Source: a virus | Reading direction: 5' to 3' (one strand) | DNA length: 26,282 bases | Virus record (IMG/VR): IMGVR_UViG_3300026519_000057 | Location: 1 to 26,282 of that record | In this document: one piece after another, positions 1-8,080 of the stretch | Layout: every line of letters starts with the position of its first letter | Position numbering within the stretch: the stretch's first letter is position 1 | Notes under the pieces: model-generated | The model's input: only the letters and a program-made list of their open reading frames with translations | The model's database searches: none | Told to the model about the DNA's origin: nothing | Position numbers and translations under genes: made by a program

Positions 1-3000
1 TGAAGTTGTCCAGATGCTGCGAGTGCTGCAGGACATACATCGCCTTCTGGGCGTCTTCGTATGTCCGAATCGTCCGTTTCTGCAAGTCCTCCGCAACCTT
101 GGAGGCGTTAATGATATACTTGCCGTAGTTGAGGATGTGGCGCGGGTCTGCCCGCGTGAGAACCTCCTCGCCTTTTTCGAGGATAGCCGGGATTTCGTTG
201 GGCCCGACGTTCACGAGCCCGCCTTCATGGAACCGGGGCGCACCAATGAAAGCTTCCGCCGGCACCGTCCGCTGACGGCCGCCGCCGGGGCGCACTACCC
301 CACCGGCATGATATTCTCCGGCGCTCGCCGAACCTCCGCCGCCGGCCGCCGCCGCCGCCCGTTTGGCGGCCGCCAATTCGCGGAAAGCCGCGGCCGCGCG
401 CAAGGCAGACCGCGCCGCCGCATCCGCAGATCGGGCGGCCCGGTCGAGGCCAGACCCAGCATCGTAGCCAGCCGACCGAACATCTTCGAGCGTATCGGAG
501 GCATCCTCGAACGCCTCGGCCGCGTCCTCATAGGCCCCGCCGGCCTCCTCGGCAACAGGCGCGGCCTCCGCCAACGTCTCTGCGGCTTCATCCGACACCT
601 CGCCGAGGTCCTCGACAGCCTCGCTCAGGGCCTCCGTCTCCTCCACCCCGTCTACATCGAGCTGGATACCCCGACTTGCCGCATCCGCCGCCATGTTGAT
701 CCCGGCGGACATGTCATACAGAGACTGAATGTTCTCCGGAGGCGCCTTGACGTTCTGCACGGCGGTTGCGGCGCCCTGCAAGGCACCGGTGGCCTGCGAC
801 GCCGCCACGGCGGCCGTGTTCATGGCGGCAGCGCTGGCCTGAGAAGCGGCCGCCGCCTCATTGCTGCTGGTTGCATACGAATACAACGCCGCACCGCCAG
901 CCACTACCGCGGCTGTGAGCGCCACCACCCAACCCGGCAGCGCCAGGAACGCCGCGGCCAACCCAGCGATTGCGCGCGCGACGACCCCGACCACCCCGGA
1001 CAGACTGGTGAAAGACGCCACCGTTCGCACGACGGCCCCGGCGATACCGGATAACATGGGCAGAAAGGCCCCGACAGCGCGGGACACCAACCCAAAAGCC
1101 CCCGTCGCAACGGCCATAACAGCCGACCCGAGCTGCCGCCATGCCCCAAGAGCCGCGCCCGCGATAAACCCGACAAGCGTGCGCAACGCCTGAGTTATGC
1201 GGGTGATCATGGACGACGTCCTGGACGAACCACCACCCCCTGCGGTGCCGCCGCCCGCCGGACCGCCGCCGCCCCCGCCGAACAGCATGGCCCAGAAACC
1301 GGAGATGAGGCCACGAACGCCGAGCAAGGTAGCCGCGAACAGCAGGATCTTCTTGATAAGCTTGCCCACGAGCACCGCAGCGAACGGCAGAGCGAGGCCC
1401 CAATACTCGGTCAGGAACGTGGCGAAATCGATAACCAACGAAATGAGACGCGCAAACTCGACGGCCAACGCCCGGAACACCGGATGCTCCATCAGATTGG
1501 TCAACGCATCGAACAGGCGCGCCAGCGCATCCGTGATCCCGCCGTCCGTCGCCAACACATTGCGGAACTCCAGCCAGGCGTTCTGCAGCGCCCCAAGACG
1601 GATATAGGCCTTGCCTGCGATTTCCTCGAACTGCGCACCCCAACGCTCCCACGCAAGCTCCGAGAACTTGAGGATCATGGAAGCGTCAATCTGCTTGTTC
1701 TTGACGGCGTCGTAGAACTCTTCCAGCTGGTCGCGCCCGTAACCGGCAGCCTCGGCCATCAGGGCCACCGCGGACGGAAAATGATCACCGAGCTGTTGGC
1801 GCAGCTCTTCCATCGCGATGGCGCCCTTTGAGCCCATCTGGGTGAGCGCCAGAAGCGAGCGGTCGATCTGGTAGGCGGACAGGCCGAACACCGCGAACAC
1901 GCGCATCAGCTTGTCCATCGAGGCTGCTGTCTCCTCGATGGCCACGCCGCCACCCCGCAATCCGAGATGCAACCGCGAGAAGTTGGTGATCAAGCTGGCA
2001 ATGGGCGCGCCGGTCGCGTAGGCGGTATCCTTCAGCTGCGTCCAGAGCTTGTTCTGCTCCTCGAGGGTCAGGTTTTCCTGATCCGCCACCGCCTTGAAGT
2101 TCTGCTTGGCGATGATGAGCTGCTTCTCGGCGTCGATGAGCGACGTCATCGCCCGCGGAATGGCATAGAAACCGACCGTGGCAGCGCCAATGGAGACGAG
2201 CTGACCGCGCAGACGCTCAAAGTAGGAAATAGACCGAGACGTGTTCCCGGTCAGCTCCCGCCAGGCTCGGGCCAACCGGGACGTCGCCGCTTCCGTCTTG
2301 CGTGCGGCAGCCGCCAGGCGCTCCGTCCTGGAACGCAACCGCTCGATCTCGTTCGCCGCCTGTCCGGCGTCCGCACCCAACCGGCGCTCGGCTGCACTCA
2401 ATTCACGCAGCGCGGCGTCCGTGCGCGCCGCCACCCGGCGCAGCCGGTCCGTCGCGGCTGCCAGCTTGTCCGTGTCGTTGCCGGCCGCCTGCACCGCCGC
2501 CCGCGCCCGCCGAAGCTCGTTGACCAGCGTCGAATACCGCTGTCGGAGCTGCGTGAGGCGATCCGACGCCGCCAGCATGGCCGCATCCAGCCCGCGGTGC
2601 TCGCCTGCTGTTTTCGAAGCCTGTGCCGCGAAGGCCAGCATGCGCTGCTCCGTGGCCGTCAGCGCCTGCCTCAACTTCGCCAGCTTCTGCTCCTGTGCGT
2701 CCAGAGCACCCAGAAGCGACCCCCGGGCCGCACTGGCAGCCTTCTGCTGCGTGGTCGCGTATTCTCGAACCGCCTGACTGGCTGCCTTGAACTCGGCCTG
2801 CGAGCGGTTGAGCGCCTTCTGTTGTTGCTGCGCCTCGCGACGGGCCGCGGCCATCGCGGACACCAGCTTCTTCTGCTCCTCGGCCGCGGACGCCACCATC
2901 GCATCCAGCCGAGCCTGCGCCTCGCGAGCCGTGTTCAGATGCTTCGTGGTAACCGCCAGCGCGCTGGAAACGTTCTGCTGTGCGGCCGCATACCGGCGGG

Positions 3001-3685
3001 CGGCCTCCACGGCTTTCTGCTGTTCCGCACGCGCCGCGGCCTGATCCTGCTGCAGCTTGAACAACCGTTCCTGGAGACGCTGGAGCTGGCGCGACGCCGC
3101 CTCATAGCTCCGCGTCAGCCGCGCCGTCGGCGTGTCGGCCTTGGCCATCTCCGCAGCGAGGCGCGCCACGCGCTCACGGGCCGCCGTGAACGCCTGCAGG
3201 GTCTTGGCATGCCGCTCGTCCAGCGAGACCAGCTTCCTGTCGTAACGAGCAACAGCCCGCTCGGCCTTGCGATACCCGGTCTCAGCGGATTTCAGCTCCT
3301 TAGTGAGCTTGCGCTGCTGCGTCGCAAGTTCTGAGACCAACTCCGTAGTGCGCTGCTGGCGCTCCGACAAGGCGGCCAGCTCGACCCGAACCACCCGCAA
3401 GCGCTCGGAATACGCTGCGTAGGCCTCCAGCGCCTGCTGGACGGCTTCCCGCTGCGCCCGGATGCGATCGCCGAGCGTCTTCAAGTCCGTTGCGACCGCC
3501 GCCTGCGACAGCGACACGAGACTGTCGCGCAACCGCCGCAGCGCCGAATCCGTGCTGGTGGACCCGTCAACCAATGAACGCTGCGCGGCCTCTATGGCCC
3601 GCAGCGCCTGATCGATACGTTGCAAATGCCTGGACGCATCATCCCTGGCCCTGATGCGCAGCTCTACGTCATGCCTTGTCGGCAT
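1..3685 (-). CDS. Phage tail tape measure protein (C-terminus cut by the window edge)
   Basis: Sets tail length and is expelled through the tube during DNA injection. The frame is open from an ATG at 3685, preceded by GAGGGG, to the left edge, giving at least 1228 residues. Residues about 1-480 are Ala/Gln/Arg-rich and look like one long coiled coil. Residues about 480-700 match the conserved tape-measure N-terminal domain, including the hallmark MEELRQQLGDHFPSA near residue 622. Hydrophobic, probably membrane-interacting stretches follow at about 752-815 and 832-938, separated by a Gly-rich linker. An Ala/Glu/Asp-rich segment leads to the typical late motif VGPNEIPAILEKGEEVLTR near residue 1165. 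The start overlaps the preceding small frame by 17 bases. Position directly after the two-frame chaperone is the standard siphovirus order. The family call is secure; the true C-terminus is outside the window. Confidence 0.93.
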   Translation of the reverse strand, partial: MPTRHDVELRIRARDDASRHLQRIDQALRAIEAAQRSLVDGSTSTDSALRRLRDSLVSLSQAAVATDLKTLGDRIRAQREAVQQALEAYAAYSERLRVVRVELAALSERQQRTTELVSELATQQRKLTKELKSAETGYRKAERAVARYDRKLVSLDERHAKTLQAFTAARERVARLAAEMAKADTPTARLTRSYEAASRQLQRLQERLFKLQQDQAAARAEQQKAVEAARRYAAAQQNVSSALAVTTKHLNTAREAQARLDAMVASAAEEQKKLVSAMAAARREAQQQQKALNRSQAEFKAASQAVREYATTQQKAASAARGSLLGALDAQEQKLAKLRQALTATEQRMLAFAAQASKTAGEHRGLDAAMLAASDRLTQLRQRYSTLVNELRRARAAVQAAGNDTDKLAAATDRLRRVAARTDAALRELSAAERRLGADAGQAANEIERLRSRTERLAAAARKTEAATSRLARAWRELTGNTSRSISYFERLRGQLVSIGAATVGFYAIPRAMTSLIDAEKQLIIAKQNFKAVADQENLTLEEQNKLWTQLKDTAYATGAPIASLITNFSRLHLGLRGGGVAIEETAASMDKLMRVFAVFGLSAYQIDRSLLALTQMGSKGAIAMEELRQQLGDHFPSAVALMAEAAGYGRDQLEEFYDAVKNKQIDASMILKFSELAWERWGAQFEEIAGKAYIRLGALQNAWLEFRNVLATDGGITDALARLFDALTNLMEHPVFRALAVEFARLISLVIDFATFLTEYWGLALPFAAVLVGKLIKKILLFAATLLGVRGLISGFWAMLFGGGGGGPAGGGTAGGGGSSRTSSMITRITQALRTLVGFIAGAALGAWRQLGSAVMAVATGAFGLVSRAVGAFLPMLSGIAGAVVRTVASFTSLSGVVGVVARAIAGLAAAFLALPGWVVALTAAVVAGGAALYSYATSSNEAAAASQASAAAMNTAAVAASQATGALQGAATAVQNVKAPPENIQSLYDMSAGINMAADAASRGIQLDVDGVEETEALSEAVEDLGEVSDEAAETLAEAAPVAEEAGGAYEDAAEAFEDASDTLEDVRSAGYDAGSGLDRAARSADAAARSALRAAAAFRELAAAKRAAAAAGGGGSASAGEYHAGGVVRPGGGRQRTVPAEAFIGAPRFHEGGLVNVGPNEIPAILEKGEEVLTRADPRHILNYGKYIINASKVAEDLQKRTIRTYEDAQKAMYVLQHSQHLDNF

Positions 3686-3881
3686 CGTCCCCTCGCGGCT
3701 TCACGGATACGACCATATCCTCCAGTTGTTCCCGAAGAGCCTTCGCGCCGTCCTTGGAAAACATCGCCGCGATGCACGTAGACAAGACGCTGAAATACAT
3801 CGCATCACGCCGGGTTTCACGCGCCTGAGCTATACACGCCTCATCGAACAACAAACCTACCGGCAGCTCGTGGGCGTTCAC
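3669..3881 (-). CDS. Downstream frame of tail assembly chaperone (possible frameshift product)
   Basis: This 70-codon frame begins at a GTG that overlaps the stop of the upstream chaperone frame (GTGA) and lies in its -1 frame. It runs into the tape measure gene with a 17-base overlap. In many siphoviruses the second chaperone half (lambda G-T type) is made only as a frameshift extension. Here the -1 frame stays open upstream of the GTG and reads naturally there (FRRWLLRRREDASFLAEKG). This suggests the segment is at least partly made as a fusion with the upstream frame rather than by independent initiation. No Shine-Dalgarno stands out ahead of the GTG. No enzymatic motif is visible. Existence as coding sequence is likely; the exact N-terminus is unresolved. 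Confidence 0.6.
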   Translation of the reverse strand: MNAHELPVGLLFDEACIAQARETRRDAMYFSVLSTCIAAMFSKDGAKALREQLEDMVVSVKPRGDDADKA

Positions 3882-4351
3882 GATACCTTTCTCGGCGAGG
3901 AAGGAGGCGTCTTCTCGCCGTCGGAGGAGCCACCGTCGGAACCAGACGGCAGCAGCTTCTCTGTCGCCTGCGCCATCGTCTCCAACAGACTGCCCACGGC
4001 CTCGACGGCTAGTTCCAGGTCCACACTCGACACGATGGTCTGCTCCAGGACAGCCCCGAGCAGCTGCAGCTGAATGGTGGCAGGAAGCCGGTCGAGGGCT
4101 TCCTTCTCCTCCTTGTCCTCGATGTCGGCCGCATACGCGATCATCTCGACCGCAAGCCCGGGCGCGGTAACCAAAACGTTGCGGATGCGACGATCAGGAT
4201 GCGGATCTGTCGTAACGGCCTTGATAAGCCGCGCCAAGTCTTCGTAATACTTGGCCGCGAGCAGGGACAGGTCGTTCACGGACAGACCCCTTACGCTGAT
4301 CGCGTGGCCATTGTAATCAATGGTCTTGCGGGGGATCGCAATCTTGCTCAT
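3878..4351 (-). CDS. Tail assembly chaperone (upstream frame, lambda gpG-like position)
   Basis: A 157-residue acidic protein starting at an ATG with AGAGG about nine bases upstream. The N-terminus (MSKIAIPRKTIDY) and the following helical region (NDLSLLAAKYYEDLARLIKA) are typical of tail assembly chaperones that coat the tape measure protein before tube polymerisation. The C-terminal tail (residues about 130-157) is Ser/Gly/Glu/Pro-rich and low-complexity. That is where the reading frame would switch to the -1 frame. It sits between the major tail protein and the tape measure gene, the canonical location. Assignment rests mainly on gene order, size and the paired overlapping frame, since these proteins are poorly conserved. 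Confidence 0.72.
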   Translation of the reverse strand: MSKIAIPRKTIDYNGHAISVRGLSVNDLSLLAAKYYEDLARLIKAVTTDPHPDRRIRNVLVTAPGLAVEMIAYAADIEDKEEKEALDRLPATIQLQLLGAVLEQTIVSSVDLELAVEAVGSLLETMAQATEKLLPSGSDGGSSDGEKTPPSSPRKVS

Positions 4352-4389
4352 GCTGCCTGCCTCTTCATCTCCGCCGGGAATACACCAAT

Positions 4390-4421
4390 GGCTGTCTGCC
4401 GGAAAACACCGGCAGACAGCC
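4390..4421 (-). terminator. Strong hairpin after the major tail protein gene
   Basis: A perfect 13-bp inverted repeat (GGCTGTCTGCCGG at 4390-4402 and its complement at 4409-4421) encloses a 6-base loop. It lies 31 bases past the stop of the leftward major tail gene and before the chaperone gene. No clear U-tract follows on the leftward transcript, so it may be a leaky terminator, an attenuator, or a 3' stabiliser that keeps major tail mRNA more abundant than downstream mRNA. Confidence 0.55.
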
Positions 4422-4452
4422 TCGCACTATCACACGATCGCCCGCAGCGCAA

Positions 4453-5232
4453 TCAGGCAATCGGGTTGTTATCGATATACAGCGCAACACCGCCGTCCGC
4501 CGGCACCAGGAACTCCGCCGAGACCGGAATCTGCATCCAGTCGTCGCCGATGAACTGCATATCGCCATCCGGGGACAGGTTCACGTTCGGCGCATACACG
4601 ATCTGGTTCTTGCCGACCGGGTTGTCGGACACATACCGCAGCGCGCCGTTGATGGGCTCACGGCCAGCCGGGATGTGCACGCGGTCGTAGGCGTTCTGGT
4701 CGTAGGTAACCTGGATGTTGTCCCCATCCGCCACGTTCGTTGCCGTCGGCAGGATGTGGATGAACCCGCTCGCCTGATCGACCTCATAATCCGTGCCGGC
4801 CACCAGCGCCACGTTGGTGGTGGTGTTCTGGATGGCCGTAACGGTTACGTTCAACGCACCGGACCCGGTGCCACCGCTCATGCCGAGCGGGTAGTAGAAC
4901 CCTTTCGTTACGCCGTTGATGGTTTCGGTCAGACCGATAGCCGCCGCCACGGCCAGCGTCTGGGCCTGCCCGTAAAGCGCGAACGCCACGTTCTCCGGCT
5001 GGATGTCGTCCAGCGTGAAGGAGCCGGTCCGGTTCGTCTGAAGCGGAACCGTCAGGTCCTTCTCCTTGATGCCGCCGGTGGACTGATAGTGATCCACCAT
5101 GTCGGCGGTGATGTTGATGGAGAACTCCGGAGCGTTTCCGAGGAACCGGAAACCGCCCAGCGTGCCGGTGGTCTTGTCGCGACGCGCGAAATACAGCTTG
5201 CCGCGACCGATGACGTAGTTCTTGTATTCCAT
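4453..5232 (-). CDS. Major tail (tube) protein
   Basis: Hexameric rings of this protein would form the siphovirus tail tube. The ATG at 5232 is chosen because GAGGAG precedes it at good spacing; an in-frame extension to 5283 would read into the upstream gene. The product is 259 residues, rich in beta-strand-like, Thr/Val/Asn-containing segments. It starts MEYKNYVIGRGKLYFAR, with a conserved-looking core DMVDHYQSTGGIKEKDL and a C-terminal half with repeated short strands (GTDYEVDQASGFIHILP). Location after the gpU/gpZ-like genes and before the chaperone pair, and the strong hairpin directly downstream, fit a highly expressed tube protein. The family is inferred from context and fold pattern, not from catalytic residues. 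Confidence 0.75.
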   Translation of the reverse strand: MEYKNYVIGRGKLYFARRDKTTGTLGGFRFLGNAPEFSINITADMVDHYQSTGGIKEKDLTVPLQTNRTGSFTLDDIQPENVAFALYGQAQTLAVAAAIGLTETINGVTKGFYYPLGMSGGTGSGALNVTVTAIQNTTTNVALVAGTDYEVDQASGFIHILPTATNVADGDNIQVTYDQNAYDRVHIPAGREPINGALRYVSDNPVGKNQIVYAPNVNLSPDGDMQFIGDDWMQIPVSAEFLVPADGGVALYIDNNPIA

Positions 5233-5243
5233 CTCTCTTCTCC

Positions 5244-5714
5244 TCAGAATCTCCCGACCACCACGAGGTCGAGATGTTGCCAAAAGTGCGCCCGGCGGGC
5301 AACCTCATCCGCCGGACGGACAATACCGTGCCCGATGTTGAACTCGATAACCCCCTTGACGCCGAGATACCCGACGGCGGGGGCGCTGACCGCATCCCGG
5401 ATCTCGAACAGACGCCGCGTAACGTCTTCGAGCAGTCGAGCCGCCGGATCGGTGGGATGCACCGGGTCCTCTTTCGCCATCCCCTGGATCAACAGCCGGT
5501 AATTCGCCTTGACGCTACGCCCGCCGGCAGGAGACATGTTCTCGACCACCTCGATATCCGGGTTTTCGAGGATGCTCAGGAACGGAACCTCCGTCTCCTC
5601 CCCGAACAACACACGCCCGCGATACACACGCCCCGCCAGGTCGTGCGCGTAGCCGTTCGCCGGTGTGATCTTCTCCAGCTCCGTCGTCAGCGCCTGTTGT
5701 ATCGCCAGCCGCAT
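5244..5714 (-). CDS. Tail terminator / minor tail protein (gpU-like position)
   Basis: A 156-residue protein beginning at the ATG in a TGATG junction with the preceding gene; a GTG one codon earlier is the alternative start. It is alpha/beta in appearance, with helices at the N-terminus (IQQALTTELEKI) and a central strand-rich part (YRGRVLFGEETEVPFLSILENPDIEV). In lambda-like phages the gene between the gpZ-like protein and the major tail protein encodes gpU, which caps the tail tube and joins it to the head. No catalytic motif is seen. The functional call depends on synteny; coding status is supported by tight coupling on both sides. Confidence 0.62.
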   Translation of the reverse strand: MRLAIQQALTTELEKITPANGYAHDLAGRVYRGRVLFGEETEVPFLSILENPDIEVVENMSPAGGRSVKANYRLLIQGMAKEDPVHPTDPAARLLEDVTRRLFEIRDAVSAPAVGYLGVKGVIEFNIGHGIVRPADEVARRAHFWQHLDLVVVGRF

Positions 5715-6307
5715 CACACCAAACCCCGCTGCAGTTGCCGGATGATTTCCTTCGCCGTGTCCTCCGCTATCCGGGGCGCCTTATCGACGGCAACACCTGT
5801 CTCCCGGTCCGTCAGGAAGGCCTGCTGGACGGAAGGGCCGTAAAGCAGATACAAGTTGCTCCCCGGCCACAACTCACGAGCCGACTCGCGCTTGTTGCGC
5901 ACCATCCGACCACGACGCGTCCGCAGCACGAGACCGACGTTGCCGCCACGCAGTTTCATGAGAAACGTCCCAGGCATCGTCCTCGTCCGCCCAGGCGCCA
6001 CCATGACCCGCGCCGGCACCTTGTATCGCGGCCGGCTGACCATGAACCGCGACAGCATGGTCGGACGGCGACGCGCCGACACCGCACCGGTCAAGTCTCC
6101 CTGGCTCGCCCGCCTGGACACCCACAACCGGCCGGGACGGTTCGCCAGATACCCACGCGGAAAGGCTACCTGCGCGGCGATGGTCCGAGCCGTTTCCGCC
6201 CGCGCCCGCTTCGTGCCGTAATTGATCCCCCGCGACACGGCACGCCGCAGACGATCCGGGGACAGTTTCGGCAACGGGGCCGGATCTATGGAGAAAACCG
6301 TCGTCAT
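5714..6307 (-). CDS. Minor tail protein Z-like (gpZ family)
   Basis: A 197-residue, very Arg-rich protein. The segment at about residues 20-50 (RAVSRGINYGTKRARAETAR) resembles the N-terminal helix of prophage minor tail protein Z, which in lambda is needed for a functional head-tail junction. The middle is basic with short strands, and the C-terminus (APRIAEDTAKEIIRQLQRGL) is an amphipathic helix, as often seen in this family. Its start overlaps the stop of the preceding gene (ATGA) and its stop overlaps the start of the next, so all three are translationally coupled. Being between the gpFII-like and gpU-like genes matches the lambda order FII-Z-U-V. Confidence 0.7.
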   Translation of the reverse strand: MTTVFSIDPAPLPKLSPDRLRRAVSRGINYGTKRARAETARTIAAQVAFPRGYLANRPGRLWVSRRASQGDLTGAVSARRRPTMLSRFMVSRPRYKVPARVMVAPGRTRTMPGTFLMKLRGGNVGLVLRTRRGRMVRNKRESARELWPGSNLYLLYGPSVQQAFLTDRETGVAVDKAPRIAEDTAKEIIRQLQRGLV

Positions 6308-6672
6308 GGATACCCGACTACCTCATCTTCCGACATGCGAACCACGTGCAGACGAATGGTTATGTCGTCGGTCGGATCGACCACCTCCACGCGATACCCC
6401 TCGCCCGGACCGAGAATGAACACGTCCCCGCGCGCCGGCGTGTGGTCCTCAGCCATCACGATGAGCGCCGGCTGGACTTCGGACACCTCAGCATACTCGA
6501 AACTCGTGCCGAGGATGTCGCCGACACGTCCGAACCGTTTGTGAAGGCGCACCGGCACCTGGACGGGCGTAGCCGCCGGGTCCCCTTTCGGGAACACACG
6601 CGCGGTAATACACAGATGCCTGTGCAAATCCCGCCTCGCGGCCCACAACGTATCCCGCCAGGTGCACGGCAC
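6304..6672 (-). CDS. Head-tail joining protein (gpFII-like)
   Basis: A 122-residue protein starting at a GTG with AGGGG close upstream. The region from about residue 45 is strand-rich (GTSFEYAEVSEVQPALIVM, then ARGDVFILGPGEGYRVEVVDPTDD). This strand pattern, with a central G-D turn, is reminiscent of the small beta-barrel of lambda gpFII, which forms the attachment ring for the tail. Size (lambda gpFII is 117 residues) and location just before the gpZ-like gene agree. Sequence identity is too low to be certain by eye, and a generic head-closure protein is the alternative. Confidence 0.6.
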   Translation of the reverse strand: MPCTWRDTLWAARRDLHRHLCITARVFPKGDPAATPVQVPVRLHKRFGRVGDILGTSFEYAEVSEVQPALIVMAEDHTPARGDVFILGPGEGYRVEVVDPTDDITIRLHVVRMSEDEVVGYP

Positions 6673-6679
6673 GATCCCC

Positions 6680-6898
6680 TCAGCCCTTCACCTTCTTGCT
6701 GCCGGACAAACGGGCAGCGGCCTTCTTGCCATCGGCGTCGGCCTTCCCGGCCGGAACGTCCTTCGCGGCCTCGGCGGCACCACGGGCCACCAAATCCTTG
6801 CCGGATTCCTCGGACACTTCGACCTCGGCCCCGGCAGGGCGCACCACATAGGCGCCATCGACGACCACCATCGCGGCCTTCAACAAACGGATTTTCAT
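6680..6898 (-). CDS. Small protein at the gpFI position, function unknown
   Basis: A 72-residue protein. The ATG at 6898 is preferred over upstream in-frame codons because AAGGAG lies eight bases before it. The N-terminal half (MKIRLLKAAMVVVDGAYVV) is strand-like and the C-terminal half is Ala/Lys-rich and probably flexible, ending KKVKG. Similar small proteins commonly follow the major capsid gene in lambda-like and other siphophages. Lambda has the packaging helper gpFI there, but no specific resemblance to gpFI can be seen. It is followed after a few bases by the gpFII-like gene, so it belongs to the head completion cluster. Confidence 0.65.
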   Translation of the reverse strand: MKIRLLKAAMVVVDGAYVVRPAGAEVEVSEESGKDLVARGAAEAAKDVPAGKADADGKKAAARLSGSKKVKG

Positions 6899-6935
6899 AA
6901 TCTGTCTCCTTGGTTGTCCTCGCCAGTGTGCGAAC

Positions 6936-6959
6936 GGCAAGCGCCTCGCGGCGCCTGCC
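6936..6959 (-). terminator. GNRA-capped hairpin after the major capsid gene
   Basis: On the leftward mRNA, a 10-bp stem with one G-U pair (arms 6950-6959 and 6936-6945) is closed by a GCGA tetraloop, 11 bases beyond the capsid stop codon. There is no U-run, so it is more likely an attenuating or mRNA-stabilising 3' structure than a full intrinsic terminator. Confidence 0.5.
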
Positions 6960-6970
6960 ATTAGCGATCA

Positions 6971-8038
6971 TTACGGTAGCACACGCACGTGGAAGCTGCG
7001 GTTCGGCGCCGACGGGAACATCAACGGAGCCGACTGGGTCATGATGAACTCGCTGGACGGATCCTGCTCCATCCACGACTTCGACCACATCTCCAACGGG
7101 CGAAGCTCGCCCAGATCCTTGATGGCGCCGTAGCAAGCCGCACCCATGACGTCGCCGACCAGCAGGACATCACGCTGGTCCATGTAATACTGCCACTGGC
7201 CGTTCTCGTCCTGGTATTGGGCCGAGAACACGTAGATGGGCAGCCCGTTGGTCATGTAACCGACCTGACGGAACTCAGTGTTGGCCTGCGGAGAGCGCAC
7301 GCCACGCTCGACCTCCGCCTGCGGGATGGTGATGACATCGCGCGTCATCATCTCCTTGATGCGGACGTTCTTGCGGAACGCGGCCCAGGCGGCGTTACCC
7401 ATGATCATCATGCTGGGCGCACCCCCAAACGGGGCTGCCTGCATGGCATCCATCCAGGCTTCCACCTGGTCGACGATGTCCACGGCCGTGTTATTCCACA
7501 TATCCGCCGCCGGCAGTGTCGGGCTCAACGTCGGATCACGGCGGAAATCAACCACCGTGCGCGGATAGTCCGGGCCTTCCAGCACCACCTGGGCGTCCAC
7601 GATAGCACGCACGGCCATCCATTCCCAACGGCGGTAGATGCTGTGCTTGTGCTCGCGCAGGATGTCGACGCGGATGGCGTTCAGACGCTCCTGCGGAGAC
7701 ATGGCGTTGGTTACCATATACGGCCCGAACTCACCGAACCCGGCCTGGCGCTGAATGACACGGTCCGGATCCACGGAATCCTTCGGCTTCAGGTAGGCCG
7801 GGCTGATGACCTCGACCGATTCCGCCCGCTCATAAACCGGACGGCCCTGGGCCGTGGGGACCACCAGGGGGGCCAGCTTCGCGGCACCAGCGACTTTGTT
7901 GAGGAAAATCTCCTGCTTGTCGGACCGGTGCACGTTGGTGAAGAACTGGTTCAGGAACCACGTGGTGGGCGGGCGCAGCGTCTTGTCGTCGTAGATGACG
8001 CGGGTGAGCTGCTCCGCGGTTACAGTATTGATGCTCAT
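6971..8038 (-). CDS. Major capsid protein, lambda gpE family
   Basis: HK97-fold shell protein of 355 residues (lambda gpE has 341). Family features seen are the N-terminal RPPTTWFLNQFF, typical of phage major capsid protein E, and the central FGPYMVTNAMSPQERLNAIR. Also seen are NRQAGF-type framing around residue 95, the segment GLPIYVFSAQY, and the C-terminal SEFIMTQSAPLMFPSAPNR, which matches the way gpE proteins end. The ATG at 8038 has GAGGGG nine bases upstream. It directly follows the decoration protein gene, as in lambda (D then E). A stable hairpin follows the gene, consistent with high expression. No maturation cleavage site is evident, as in gpE. Confidence 0.95.
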   Translation of the reverse strand: MSINTVTAEQLTRVIYDDKTLRPPTTWFLNQFFTNVHRSDKQEIFLNKVAGAAKLAPLVVPTAQGRPVYERAESVEVISPAYLKPKDSVDPDRVIQRQAGFGEFGPYMVTNAMSPQERLNAIRVDILREHKHSIYRRWEWMAVRAIVDAQVVLEGPDYPRTVVDFRRDPTLSPTLPAADMWNNTAVDIVDQVEAWMDAMQAAPFGGAPSMMIMGNAAWAAFRKNVRIKEMMTRDVITIPQAEVERGVRSPQANTEFRQVGYMTNGLPIYVFSAQYQDENGQWQYYMDQRDVLLVGDVMGAACYGAIKDLGELRPLEMWSKSWMEQDPSSEFIMTQSAPLMFPSAPNRSFHVRVLP

Positions 8039-8080
8039 TGCGTGTTATCCCCTCTTGGAATTGCCTGCATACCACCCGCA

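Noticed and set aside
14-1054. Long rightward open frame of 346 codons opposite the tape measure gene
   Set aside because: It is the antisense of a continuous tape measure coding frame; the composition is Arg/Gly/Pro-rich shadow translation with no domain.
1967-3334. 455-codon rightward frame opposite the tape measure coiled coil
   Set aside because: Antisense to the Ala/Gln-rich coiled coil; Arg/Leu-rich artefact of GC-rich DNA.
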